Shown: positions 43,426 to 51,925 of the stretch, in pieces
Layout of the letters: the number at the start of each line of letters is the position of its first letter
Numbering within the stretch: the stretch's first letter is position 1
Assembly: GCF_902809845.1 (NCBI RefSeq)
Contig: NZ_CADDWI010000013.1
Span: 558,001-622,000 of the forward strand
DNA length: 64,000 nucleotides
DNA from: Chelativorans sp. Marseille-P2723
GTDB taxonomy: Bacteria > Pseudomonadota > Alphaproteobacteria > Rhizobiales > Rhizobiaceae
Direction: 5' to 3'
Translations under genes and position numbers: made by a program
Notes under the pieces: model-generated
The model's database searches: none
The model's input: the letters and a program-made list of their open reading frames with translations, nothing else
What the model was told of the DNA's origin: nothing

Positions 43426-44240
43426 GTGGTGACAGTTTAAGGCTTGGGGATTTCTCTCTAGGAGCAAATCAGGTTCAACGCTGGCTTTTAGCGGCTGGCG
43501 ATGGATGGTGAACCTCTTCGTGACGATCCACGGGAAAAGATCGAGCCGTTGGAGCCGGGCGGACGGAAGGGCAAGCGCGACCCGCGCAGCGATTATCGCC
43601 GCTTCTTCAATGCATTGTTATGGTGGCACGTTTGAGCCGCGCTGGTGCGACCTACCGGAAGGTAGGTCGGCCGTACGAGACGGTGAAGCGAGGCTATTAT
43701 CGCTGGATCGAGGCTGGCGTCTTTGACCGCCTGTTTGAGGCCATTACCGGTGATCCCAACCTCGAATGGCTGATAATCAATGCCACCCTTGTCCATGCTC
43801 AAGCGCCGGAGCGCGGTACAAAGGGGGAGCGGAAGCGCAGGCTCTCGGCCGATCGTGCGGCGGCTCAGCACCAAGCTCCAATGCCGTCGCAGAGGCTCTC
43901 CGCCTGCCGGTCCATGTTGCCGTCGAACCCGGCCAGCAGAAGGACATGGCGCCTGCCTGCGGCCTTATTGACGGCATATTGGCGCAACTTACCGCGCCCA
44001 CGACGCCGACCGCCTCTACGACGTGATCCTCGATCAGGGCGGCGAGCCGTTAGCCCGCTGCGCCATCCTCACAACAAGGACGGGATCGCCTACAAGAACC
44101 GCTCGGGCACCGAGGCATCTTTCGCCAGATTCAAGCAGTGGCGAGCATCGCAACCGGCTACGACAAGCTCCCGCCAACTTGCTCGGCTGGCCAAGATCGC
44201 CAGCATCGTGCTGTGGCTTGAATGATTAAGTTGTCACTAC
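43426..44240 (+). mobile_element. Decayed IS5-family insertion sequence
   Basis: The ends GTGGTGACAGTTTAA and (reverse complement) GTAGTGACAACTTAA form imperfect inverted repeats about 815 bp apart. Inside, transposase pieces match the IS5/IS427 type in different frames: KIEPLEPGGRKGKRDPRSDYR at the start with an early stop, TVKRGYYRWIEAGVFDRLFEA, LEWLIINATLVHA, and at the end YKNRSGTEASFARFKQW and RLAKIASIVLWLE. Several frameshifts make it non-functional. It lies just after yifB. Confidence 0.8.
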
Positions 44241-45212
44241 ACCCTAAAGCCTTTCAGGTTTGCTAGAGGCATATCCTGCATTAGTGATGTAGTTTCTGCA
44301 GTCGCTGGGCTGGATTGAGGAGACGAGACCGTCGATGCGGCGCCCAGGTCTGACCAAGGGCGCGCTCCTGAGCCAAGGGACGTTAGTGCTTGATCCTGGC
44401 AAGGGTCTGCTGAGTGGTTCGAGGTCTGGCCAATAGGCGGCAGATGCTAACACACCGGCGGTGCGGATCGTCTGTGTGATCTGGCTAACTTATGCGAGCC
44501 GCGGGCTGAACGGCACGCCAGCCTTTCCGCCGGAAGAAATGTCGGCAGGTGACTGCTCAAGTGAACAGCGTTTTTCGAACGGCAGCGCTGGCGGCACGGA
44601 AACCGTCATACAGTATGGTGTGACACCTTCCAGTATGGTGTGACGCCTTCCTTCACCCCGCGCATCTTTCAGCTTGTGCAGCGTCGGATGCGGCGTCTGG
44701 CTGATCCGCTCGGGGATGAAGGCACGTGCGGCTCCAGACCGCTTACGTTTCCCCCCATCTTGTCTTGCCCGGCCTCGCGGTGCCGCCTAGCCGGTGAGGC
44801 TGGGACCACTTCACCGCAGATGATACGGTAATGCCGAAACGCGCCACCCTCCGGCAGCTTTCGCCCGCCACGATCGCCAGAACGACACGCTAGCGAAGAT
44901 CATCGAAAGAGGTCGCGCCATTTGATGCTGGTCGCCACTCACCAACATCTTCAACGCCAAGTTCGCGCGAATGGCGCGCAAAAGAGCTCGCCGAAGCCGC
45001 AACGACCGGATCAGAGCGGTTCAGGTCTCAGCTAAACCGGGATTCCCGAACTGCCAGTTCTGCGATTATGCATGCTGCCAACATCCAGCGCCCAGCACCT
45101 TCGTCGCGGAGGTCATTACGATGGCGCGCTTGAGATACTCGCCGAACGACAGCTTGCGGGACCTTCTTGACGAACATGCTGACGTTCTGCAGGCCGCGCT
45201 CGGTCAGCTACC
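44241..45212. other. Gene-poor remnant region with fragments of uncertain origin
   Basis: About 970 bp following the IS5 element without a convincing gene. Short frames on both strands show no family I recognise. It contains a 20-bp tandem duplication (44611-44650). Its composition and the neighbouring IS debris suggest a scar of past insertions and deletions. Confidence 0.5.
44611..44650. repeat. 20-bp tandem repeat, two copies
   Basis: CAGTATGGTGTGACACCTTC is followed directly by a copy with one change (CAGTATGGTGTGACGCCTTC). Each unit holds a GGTGTGACACC-like near-palindrome in the first copy. It may be a duplicated protein-binding site or a trace of element decay. Confidence 0.75.
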
Positions 45213-46058
45213 TCATGCGCCTTCGCCATGGACAATCAGTTCCGATGCTTCCCGGACCTTGGCGGGCGAGAGCGCCTCGCGCCACTCAGGCTGGACCACC
45301 AGGCTCTTTGCAAAACGCATCAGCCGCAGTGCGGCGTCGGACGGCACCTTTGGCGAAAAGCCGAACCACATGGCGATCTCCACATTGAGATGGCCGATTA
45401 GGAAATCCATGGCTGCCTCGCGCGGGATGCCGTATTTCTTCTCGCATTCCTCAACCGCTTCAACCATCGTGTCCACGAAGGGCATCGCGATCATCTCCGA
45501 CAGTCCCGGTTCGAGAATGGCAAGCTGCTCCACGGTGACGCGATGGGCATTGTTGATCGGCGACCACATGGCCCGGCAGATTTCCTCACCCAGAGCATAG
45601 TGCTCTTCCGGCCCCTGCATAAGCGCGCAGACGATCGACTGGCGGGCAATGCCGCCGTGATAATCGCGGCGAGCCTCCCAATCCGTCTCGTCGTTAAAGA
45701 GGGGAGGATGGCACGGATGCCCGACAAAATAGGTCAAGTCCGGCCGGTCCTCCGGCAGGACCCCGGCATAGGGTGCCGCCGCGTCGAGAATGAGTAGCAT
45801 TGTCCCCGAAGCCAAGCCAGGTACAAGCTCTTGCGTCACCTTACCAATCACATTGTCAGGCAACGCCATCACGACCACCTTGGCGCCGTTCACCCCCTCC
45901 TTTAAGTCCACCGGAGTAATGCCCGCTTCCGCCAAGCGCTCGCGACCTGCCTCGCTGATCTCGATAGGGCGAACGTCGTAGCCGGCATCAATGAGCTTGC
46001 GCGTGACGCGATAGCCCATCTTTCCGCCTGACCCCAGTACTGCGATGGATAACGCCAT
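45213..46058 (-). CDS. Second ApnO-like NAD-dependent oxidoisomerase/dehydrogenase
   Basis: 281 residues from the ATG at 46058 (GGAGGAGG upstream; an in-frame ATG at 46079 is an alternative). The Rossmann IAVLGSGGKMGYR, HPCHPPLFNDETD and VCALMQGPEEHYALGEE blocks and LAILEPGLSE match the apnO-like protein at 20116-20943 closely, with divergence in between. The gene stands alone between IS debris and the hrpB locus. Two copies of TGGTATGATGA lie upstream of it, the same motif found near the main cluster. It probably acts on a related branched or C4-C5 sugar acid. Confidence 0.8.
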   Translation of the reverse strand: MALSIAVLGSGGKMGYRVTRKLIDAGYDVRPIEISEAGRERLAEAGITPVDLKEGVNGAKVVVMALPDNVIGKVTQELVPGLASGTMLLILDAAAPYAGVLPEDRPDLTYFVGHPCHPPLFNDETDWEARRDYHGGIARQSIVCALMQGPEEHYALGEEICRAMWSPINNAHRVTVEQLAILEPGLSEMIAMPFVDTMVEAVEECEKKYGIPREAAMDFLIGHLNVEIAMWFGFSPKVPSDAALRLMRFAKSLVVQPEWREALSPAKVREASELIVHGEGA

Positions 46059-46072
46059 TTCCTCCTCCGGAG

Positions 46073-46195
46073 TCATCATACCAGATTAGGAAGCTATATG
46101 CTCAACTGGACGCGCTGACAAGCAGGAATACGCCGAATTCCTCAATCTACGCTGAAGCCTTTAGATCGCTGTACGTTCAAGATGTGGTATGATGA
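46073..46195. promoter_or_regulatory. Two inverted copies of TGGTATGATGA before the second apnO-like gene
   Basis: TCATCATACCA (46073-46083, reverse complement of the motif) and TGGTATGATGA (46185-46195) are exact 11-base matches in opposite orientation, 101 bases apart. The first lies between the ribosome-binding site and the upstream promoter region of the gene. Near-copies occur at 19959 and 24219 beside the GntR regulator and sugar-transporter genes. Confidence 0.5.
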
Positions 46196-46554
46196 GCTAA
46201 TTACCGTTCCGGCCTGCATCGGCCGACAGCACTTGTTCACAAGCGAGTGAGGTAGCCCTCCGATGAACGCGCCAAGCCAAATGCGAGCGGGCGTTGGCCG
46301 CGGAGCCGTGCCCTCACCGGACTATGCGCAAGCCACCTATGAGGCCGACCTTGGCCGGAGCAGAGCCTGCTTCGCTCCACCGAATGGGGAAACTGCATCA
46401 AGTCAGGAGGGACACCACATTAACAGGATGTGAACTAGCGTCACAACTGGCGAAAGCAGCTTTCAAGGCCAATCTTTCTTGCGGGAAGATATTGAACAAG
46501 GCAGAGGAATATTGACCAATTTCAAATACCGTAAAACAACGTGATCCCCATTCG
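46196..46554. other. Intergenic region before hrpB
   Basis: About 360 bases with no gene I can support. Short frames on the plus strand show no domain. The promoter for hrpB should be here, but no clear -35/-10 or repeat stands out. Confidence 0.4.
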
Positions 46555-49010
46555 ATGACGCAGAAAGAGCTGCCGGAGCTTCCCGTCACCGCTGTGTTGC
46601 CTTCTCTGAAGGAGGCGCTTGAAGCGGAAAACCGGGCCGTACTGGTCGCGCCTCCCGGCGCGGGCAAGACGACGCTCGTGCCGCTTGCCCTTCTGGACGC
46701 GTCGTGGACTGGAGCAGGACGCATCGTGCTTCTGGAGCCACGTCGCCTCGCCGCCCGGGCGGCAGCAAGGCGCATGGCCACGCTTCTCGGCGAGGAGGTA
46801 GGCGGCACTGTCGGCTACGCCATGCGCATGGAACGCAAGATGACGGAGCGTACGCGCATTCTCGTCGTGACCGAAGGCGTCGCCTCGCGCATGATCATTG
46901 ACGACCCCGATCTGGGCGGCGTGGCGGCCATTATCTTCGACGAGTTTCATGAGCGTTCGCTCGACGGCGATTTTGCGCTGGCGCTGGCGCTTGACGTCCA
47001 GGGCGCGCTACGCCCGGACCTGCGCCTCCTCGTCATGTCGGCCACCCTTGACGGGGCGCGCGTGGCTAAGCTTCTTGACGGCGCGCCGGTGCTTAGAAGC
47101 GAAGGGCGCAGTTTCCCCGTAGAAATCCGCCATGCCGAGCGGCAGCCTTCAACGCCGGTGGAAGAGGCCGTCGCGCGAGCCGTCCGCGGGCTGCTTGCAG
47201 AAAGCGGCGGCAGCGTGCTCGCCTTTCTACCTGGCCTGCGCGAGATCACCCGTACAGAAGCCTTGCTTTCCGGCAGCGTGGCGGAGAACGTCGACGTTAT
47301 GCCGCTTCATGGTGCCCTTGACGGAGTGGCGCAGGATGCGGCCATCCGGCCTGCTCCTGCAGGGCGGCGCAAGGTGGTTCTGGCCACCGCTCTTGCTGAA
47401 ACGTCCGTAACCATCGACGGCGTAACCGCAGTGGTGGACAGCGGGCTATCGCGCTTGCCCAAATACGAGCCGGGCACCGGGCTTACCCGGCTCGAAACAG
47501 TGCGGGTCTCACGCGCATCGGCTGACCAGCGCGCCGGACGGGCGGGCCGCACCGCGCCCGGCGTCGCCTGTGGCGGGAGCAGCAGACAGCCGCGCTTTTG
47601 GCCTTCACGCCGCCGGAAATCCTGGAGGCTGACCTTTCCGACCTTCTGCTCGACTGTGCGGCTTTCGGCGTCACCGATCCGGGGCAGCTTGCCTTTCTCG
47701 ATCCTCCGCCGCTGCCTGCACTCAATGAAGCGCGATCGCTGCTCACCATGCTTGGAGCGCTCGATGCCGACGGTCGGCTGACCGGCAAGGGAGCCGCAAT
47801 GCGCAAGCTCTCCTTGCCCGTGCGACTTGCGCATATGGTGGCCACGGCGGCAGAGCGGGGACAGGTGAAAGCGGCGGCCCGGCTTGCCGTGCTCCTTACC
47901 GAGCGTGGGTTAGGCGGTACGAGCGTTGACCTGGATGAGCGCCTCGCCCGTTTTGGAGCCGACGGTAGCGAACGGGCCCGCCGAGCGCGGGCATTGGCGG
48001 ATTTGCTTGCCCAGACTGCTGGTGGCAGGCAGGAAGACGATAAGTTCTGCGCTGCCGGGCCTCTTCTGCTCGCCGCGTGGCCGGATCGCGTCGCCCGCGC
48101 AAGGGGCGAGCATGGCCGTTTCCTCCTTGCCAATGGGCGCGGGGGCAGCCTCGACCCCGGCGAGAGGCTGGCGGGCGAAACTTTTCTCGTCGTTGCCGAT
48201 CTTCAGGGGCAAGCGCGCAACGCCCGCATTGCCGCTGCTGCAGCCATAGACGAGGAGGAGGTTGCCGCCGGTCTTGCAGATCGGATCGAAGAGCAGGTGC
48301 AAACCCTTTTCGACAAGGGCAGGGGCATAGTGCGCCAGGTCAGGACGCGGTGCCTCGGTGCTATTGTTCTTTCCGAACAGGCGTTACCTACGCCAAAAGG
48401 AGAGGCGGCGGACCGCGCCATCCTCGATGCGGTACGAATTCACGGCCTTGATGTCCTTCCCTGGGGGAAGGAGGCGGAGAGGCTGCGCGCTCGACTTGCC
48501 TTCCTTCACGCGATGCAAGGGCTACCGTGGCCCGACGTCGCGGACGAAGCGCTTCTTGACCGGCTCGAAGACTGGCTTTCACCATTTCTGACGGGGGAGT
48601 CTGCCTTACTCGCCATTTCCGTCCGCCAGATGGCGGACGGGCTGATGTCGCTGGTGCCATACGATCTGCAAAGACAGGTGGACTACGCAGCTCCCACCCA
48701 TTTCGAGGCGCCGACGGGAAGCATGGTTCCGATACGCTATGAAAACGGCGAGGCGGTACTTGCCATACGCGTGCAGGAGCTGTTCGGCCTTAGGGACCAT
48801 CCTATGGTGGGAGGCAGTGTGCCACTAACGCTTGAGCTTCTATCGCCGGCACTCCGGCCGATTCAGAGAACGCGTGACCTGCCAGGTTTCTGGCAAGGCT
48901 CCTGGGCAGATGTGCGCTCGGAAATGCGCGGTAGGTATCCCAAGCATTCCTGGCCGGAACATCCAGCATCGGCCCAGCCGACCAGCCGAGCCAGGCCGCG
49001 GCGAAAATAG
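46555..49010 (+). pseudogene. hrpB: ATP-dependent helicase HrpB, frameshifted
   Basis: Two overlapping frames together make a full-length HrpB. The first (46555-47781) has Walker A APPGAGKTT, the DEFH box (FDEFHERSLDGDF), SATLDG, and motif VI ADQRAGRAGRTAPGVA, and then loses sense. The second frame picks up at about 47565 with RLWREQQTAALLAFTPPEI and runs to 49010 with the HrpB-specific C-terminal domains. The join is in motif VI's tail: GTCGCC and CGCCTGTGG overlap on CGCC, as if 7 bases including a Tyr codon were lost between two CGCC repeats. HrpB is usually dispensable, so inactivation is tolerable; an assembly or sequencing error remains possible. Confidence 0.85.
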
Positions 49011-49048
49011 TGCTTTGTGCGCAGTGCATGCCGTCCCATAAAGGCACC

Positions 49049-50389
49049 ATGCTGGACGAACTGAAACAACCGAACTCCCGCCTCGGCAGCAGCCTGAGGC
49101 TCAACACGCTCATCCGCTTGCGATGGCTTGCGATCGTCGGGCAGAGTTTGGCGGTGCTCGTGGTGGCCTTCGGGCTTTCCTTCCCGCTGCCGACGGCTGA
49201 GTGTTTTGCGCTTATCGCCGCTTCGGCCTGGCTGAATCTCTATCTGACCTTCCGTTATCCGACTGCGCACCTTCTACCGCCGCTGGCAGCGCTTGCCATT
49301 CTCACCTTCGATGCCTCCCAGCTCGCAGGGCTGCTGTATCTGACAGGCGGGCTCACCAATCCTTTCTCGATCTTGATGACGGTGCCCGTTGTCATCTCGG
49401 CGGCCTCGCTGCCGCTGATGTGGACGGCTCTTCTCGGCGTCTATGTCGTGGGGCTTACGGCTCTTCTCGCCATCTTCCATCTGCCGCTTCCGTGGTATCA
49501 TGGCACCGAGCTTTCCGTGCCATTTATCTATACGGCCGGCATGCTGATCGCCATCATCTCCTCCATCGCCTTCACCGGCATCTATGCCTACCGGGTGGCG
49601 GAGGAGGCGCGGCTTTTGGCGAACGCGCTGACAGCTACCGAGCTTGTCTTGCAGCGAGAACAGCACATTTCAGCGCTGGACGGCCTTGCGGCCGCTGCGG
49701 CGCATGAACTCGGCACGCCGCTTGCCACCATTGCGCTGGTTGCGCGGGAAATGGAGAAGGCGCTGGGGGATGACCCACGCTTCCACGAGGATGTGACACT
49801 GCTGCGCTCGCAGAGCGAGCGCTGCCGCGAGATACTCAAGCGGCTGACCAGCCTTTCCTCTGAAGGCGAGGAACACCTGGCGCGTCTTCCGCTCACCTCG
49901 CTTATCGAGGAAACGGCAGCACCCCACCGCGACTTCGGCATCGATATCCGCCTGGAGCCGGGGAAGACGCACGGGCCGGAACCGGTTGGCCGGCGTAATC
50001 CCGGCGTTCTCTACGGGTTGGGCAATCTGGTCGAGAACGCTGTCGACTTTGCGCGCGATTCCGTGAGCATCCGCTGGGGATGGGACGATGAGATGGTGCA
50101 TATCACCATCACGGATGATGGCCCGGGCTTTCCTGCCGAGATCATGGATCGCATTGGAGAGCCTTACATGTCGCGCCGGCAGGCAGGAAGCTCCAGCGGC
50201 GGCGGGCTAGGGCTGGGTCTGTTCATTGCCAAGACGCTTTTGGAGCGGTCAGGCGCAATGGTGAGCTTTGCGAATGCGGGAGGCCAAGGGAAGGGGGCTT
50301 CGGTGACGGTAAGCTGGCCGCGGGAAAGGTTCCTCAAAGAGGAGAATGGTCTGGCTTGGGAGCAGAAAGACTGGAAATCTTTGGCTTGA
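49049..50389 (+). CDS. Redox-sensing sensor histidine kinase ActS/RegB
   Basis: 446 residues from the ATG at 49049 (AAAGG upstream; GTG at 49010 and ATG at 49028 are alternatives). Six hydrophobic segments in residues 25-185 include GGLTNPF (100-106), the quinone-sensing motif of RegB. The kinase part has the H-box AAAAHELGTPLA (His219), the redox-active Cys259 in SERCREIL, N-box LVENAVDFA and G-boxes DDGPGF and GGGLGLGLFIAKTL. It phosphorylates the adjacent ActR-type regulator in response to the redox state of the quinone pool. Confidence 0.92.
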   Translation: MLDELKQPNSRLGSSLRLNTLIRLRWLAIVGQSLAVLVVAFGLSFPLPTAECFALIAASAWLNLYLTFRYPTAHLLPPLAALAILTFDASQLAGLLYLTGGLTNPFSILMTVPVVISAASLPLMWTALLGVYVVGLTALLAIFHLPLPWYHGTELSVPFIYTAGMLIAIISSIAFTGIYAYRVAEEARLLANALTATELVLQREQHISALDGLAAAAAHELGTPLATIALVAREMEKALGDDPRFHEDVTLLRSQSERCREILKRLTSLSSEGEEHLARLPLTSLIEETAAPHRDFGIDIRLEPGKTHGPEPVGRRNPGVLYGLGNLVENAVDFARDSVSIRWGWDDEMVHITITDDGPGFPAEIMDRIGEPYMSRRQAGSSSGGGLGLGLFIAKTLLERSGAMVSFANAGGQGKGASVTVSWPRERFLKEENGLAWEQKDWKSLA

Positions 50390-50420
50390 CTGCCTAAATC
50401 CGGACAAAAGCGAGCCAAAG

Positions 50421-50987
50421 ATGGAACCTAGACCAAGCGAACTTCCTGAAAACGTTTTCGAAAACGATCGTACCCTCCTCATCGTCGATGACGACCGCCC
50501 CTTTCTTGCGCGGCTTGCGCGGGCCATGGAAGGGCGCGGATTCTCCGTGGAAACGGCAGAAACGGTTGAAGAAGCAGTAACCAAGGTGCAAGCGGCTGCT
50601 CCCGCCTTTGCCGTCATCGACATGCGGCTTGGCGACGGCAACGGACTCGATGTGGTTGCCGCAATCCGCGAGAGACGGCAGGATGCACGCACCATCATTC
50701 TTACCGGCTACGGCAATATCGCAACCGCCGTGACAGCAGTGAAGCTGGGCGCCGTCGATTACCTTTCCAAGCCTGCGGACGCGGATGACATTTACGCCGC
50801 CCTCATGCGCCGGCCGGATGAAAAAGCAGAGCCGCCGGAAAACCCGATGTCCGCCGACAGGGTACGTTGGGAGCATATCCAGCGCGTCTATGAGATGTGT
50901 GACCGCAACGTGTCGGAAACGGCGCGCAGGCTCAACATGCACAGGCGAACCCTGCAGCGCATTCTCGCCAAGCGTGCTCCCCGCTAG
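50421..50987 (+). CDS. Response regulator ActR/RegA
   Basis: 188 residues. Receiver domain with DDD at residues 23-25, phospho-acceptor Asp67 in VIDMRLGDG, Thr in LTGYGNIATA and Lys in YLSKPADADD, joined by a short linker to a Fis-type helix-turn-helix (residues 145-185: NVSETARRLNMHRRTLQRILAKR). This is the RegA/ActR/PrrA layout. It starts 31 bases after the kinase stop, so both are one operon. It is a global regulator of energy and redox genes in alphaproteobacteria. Confidence 0.92.
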   Translation: MEPRPSELPENVFENDRTLLIVDDDRPFLARLARAMEGRGFSVETAETVEEAVTKVQAAAPAFAVIDMRLGDGNGLDVVAAIRERRQDARTIILTGYGNIATAVTAVKLGAVDYLSKPADADDIYAALMRRPDEKAEPPENPMSADRVRWEHIQRVYEMCDRNVSETARRLNMHRRTLQRILAKRAPR

Positions 50988-50998
50988 AGCAACTAAGA

Positions 50999-51022
50999 TC
51001 ATTTCGCGTTTCCATGAAATGA
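50999..51022 (+). terminator. Stem-loop after actR-like gene
   Basis: TCATTTC and GAAATGA form a perfect 7-bp stem with a 10-base loop, 12 bases after the regulator's stop. It is AT-rich and lacks a T run, so a terminator role is only possible. Confidence 0.3.
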
Positions 51023-51110
51023 ACTTTGGTCGAAAAAGCGACATAGGGCGGTTTTTCTATGAGCGTTCGTCAGGAGAGGCCCTCAGCCAGAGGGCGGGGC
51101 CATTGGATGC

Positions 51111-51611
51111 TCAGGCTTCCTCTCCATCGAGCGAGGGAACGGATACACCGGCCAGTTCCGCCGTCGTCAGGCGCAGGGCCCCGGTGCGCGCGAAACGCAG
51201 CATCATTGACCTGCGGGTGGCAGGCGCAAGCCGGTGCTCCGGCGCTTCGCGCAAAATTTCAGCTCCGTAACCGTCGGAAAGAATGAAGCCGCATTCCTCC
51301 GGAAAAATCTCCACAGGTACGTCAGGATGCGAGGCGAAGAAAAAGCGGTCGCAATGGAGGCGGTATTCCGGCCATTTCCGGTCCACGCGATAATCCTCGA
51401 CCGAGGACTTGATTTCGATAATCCAGATGCCGCCCTTTGCGGTCAGCGCGATGAGATCGGCGCGGCGCCCCGTGGCGAGCGAAACTTCTGGCAGGACGGC
51501 CGCACCCATTTGCAGGAGCAGGCGTTGGACACCCCGGCGGATGATCAACGCGCGCTCGGATTGGCGGCCATCGGCCAGAGGATTGGGGGCGAAAGGGGAA
51601 ACGATCGGCAT
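51111..51611 (-). CDS. MmcB family DNA repair protein
   Basis: 166 residues from the ATG at 51611; a longer version starting at 51668 would add an atypical segment. The core RRADLIALTAKGGIWIIEIKSSVEDYRVDRKWPEY has the D-x(n)-E-x-K nuclease-like pattern, matching MmcB (DUF7669/SHOCT-unrelated nuclease-like) proteins, which were linked to repair of mitomycin damage in Caulobacter. It is commonly found beside the regB/regA pair in Hyphomicrobiales, as here. No ribosome-binding site is obvious. Confidence 0.75.
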   Translation of the reverse strand: MPIVSPFAPNPLADGRQSERALIIRRGVQRLLLQMGAAVLPEVSLATGRRADLIALTAKGGIWIIEIKSSVEDYRVDRKWPEYRLHCDRFFFASHPDVPVEIFPEECGFILSDGYGAEILREAPEHRLAPATRRSMMLRFARTGALRLTTAELAGVSVPSLDGEEA

Positions 51612-51802
51612 GGAACGACAATGCCAGCAAAAAATGCCAAAAAAAAGCTCCTCGAATGCGATCGCCATGGCGGTGTGACGTTGCCTTCAGAAGAAATGTC
51701 GGTTGCTCATATGCTCCAGGTCGCGAAGCGCCCGCAAGAAAGCGCTCGGTTAGTTCCCCCTCCATTCAATTTCGCACCGCTAACGGTTCGGAATCCTGGC
51801 GG

Positions 51803-51925
51803 GTGCTCGGCTACGCCATTATCAGCCTCGTCTTTTTGTTCGCCAGTGCGTTTGCCTTCGTTGCCGGATGGACTACCTTGGCGGAAAAGAACGGAACCGG
51901 AGGACGCATATGCCGAGCGGATTGA
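51803..51925 (+). CDS. Possible small membrane protein before the peptide transporter
   Basis: A GTG-started frame of 40 residues, mostly one hydrophobic helix (AIISLVFLFASAFAFVAGW), followed by a short charged tail. It ends inside the yejA-like gene start (overlap of 16 bases), so it could be translationally coupled. There is no family match I know and no strong ribosome-binding site; it could be a chance frame. Confidence is low. Confidence 0.25.
   Translation: MLGYAIISLVFLFASAFAFVAGWTTLAEKNGTGGRICRAD

Noticed and set aside
44971-45600. Plus-strand frame of 209 codons
   Set aside because: Most of it is antisense to the second apnO-like gene, and the rest has no domain.
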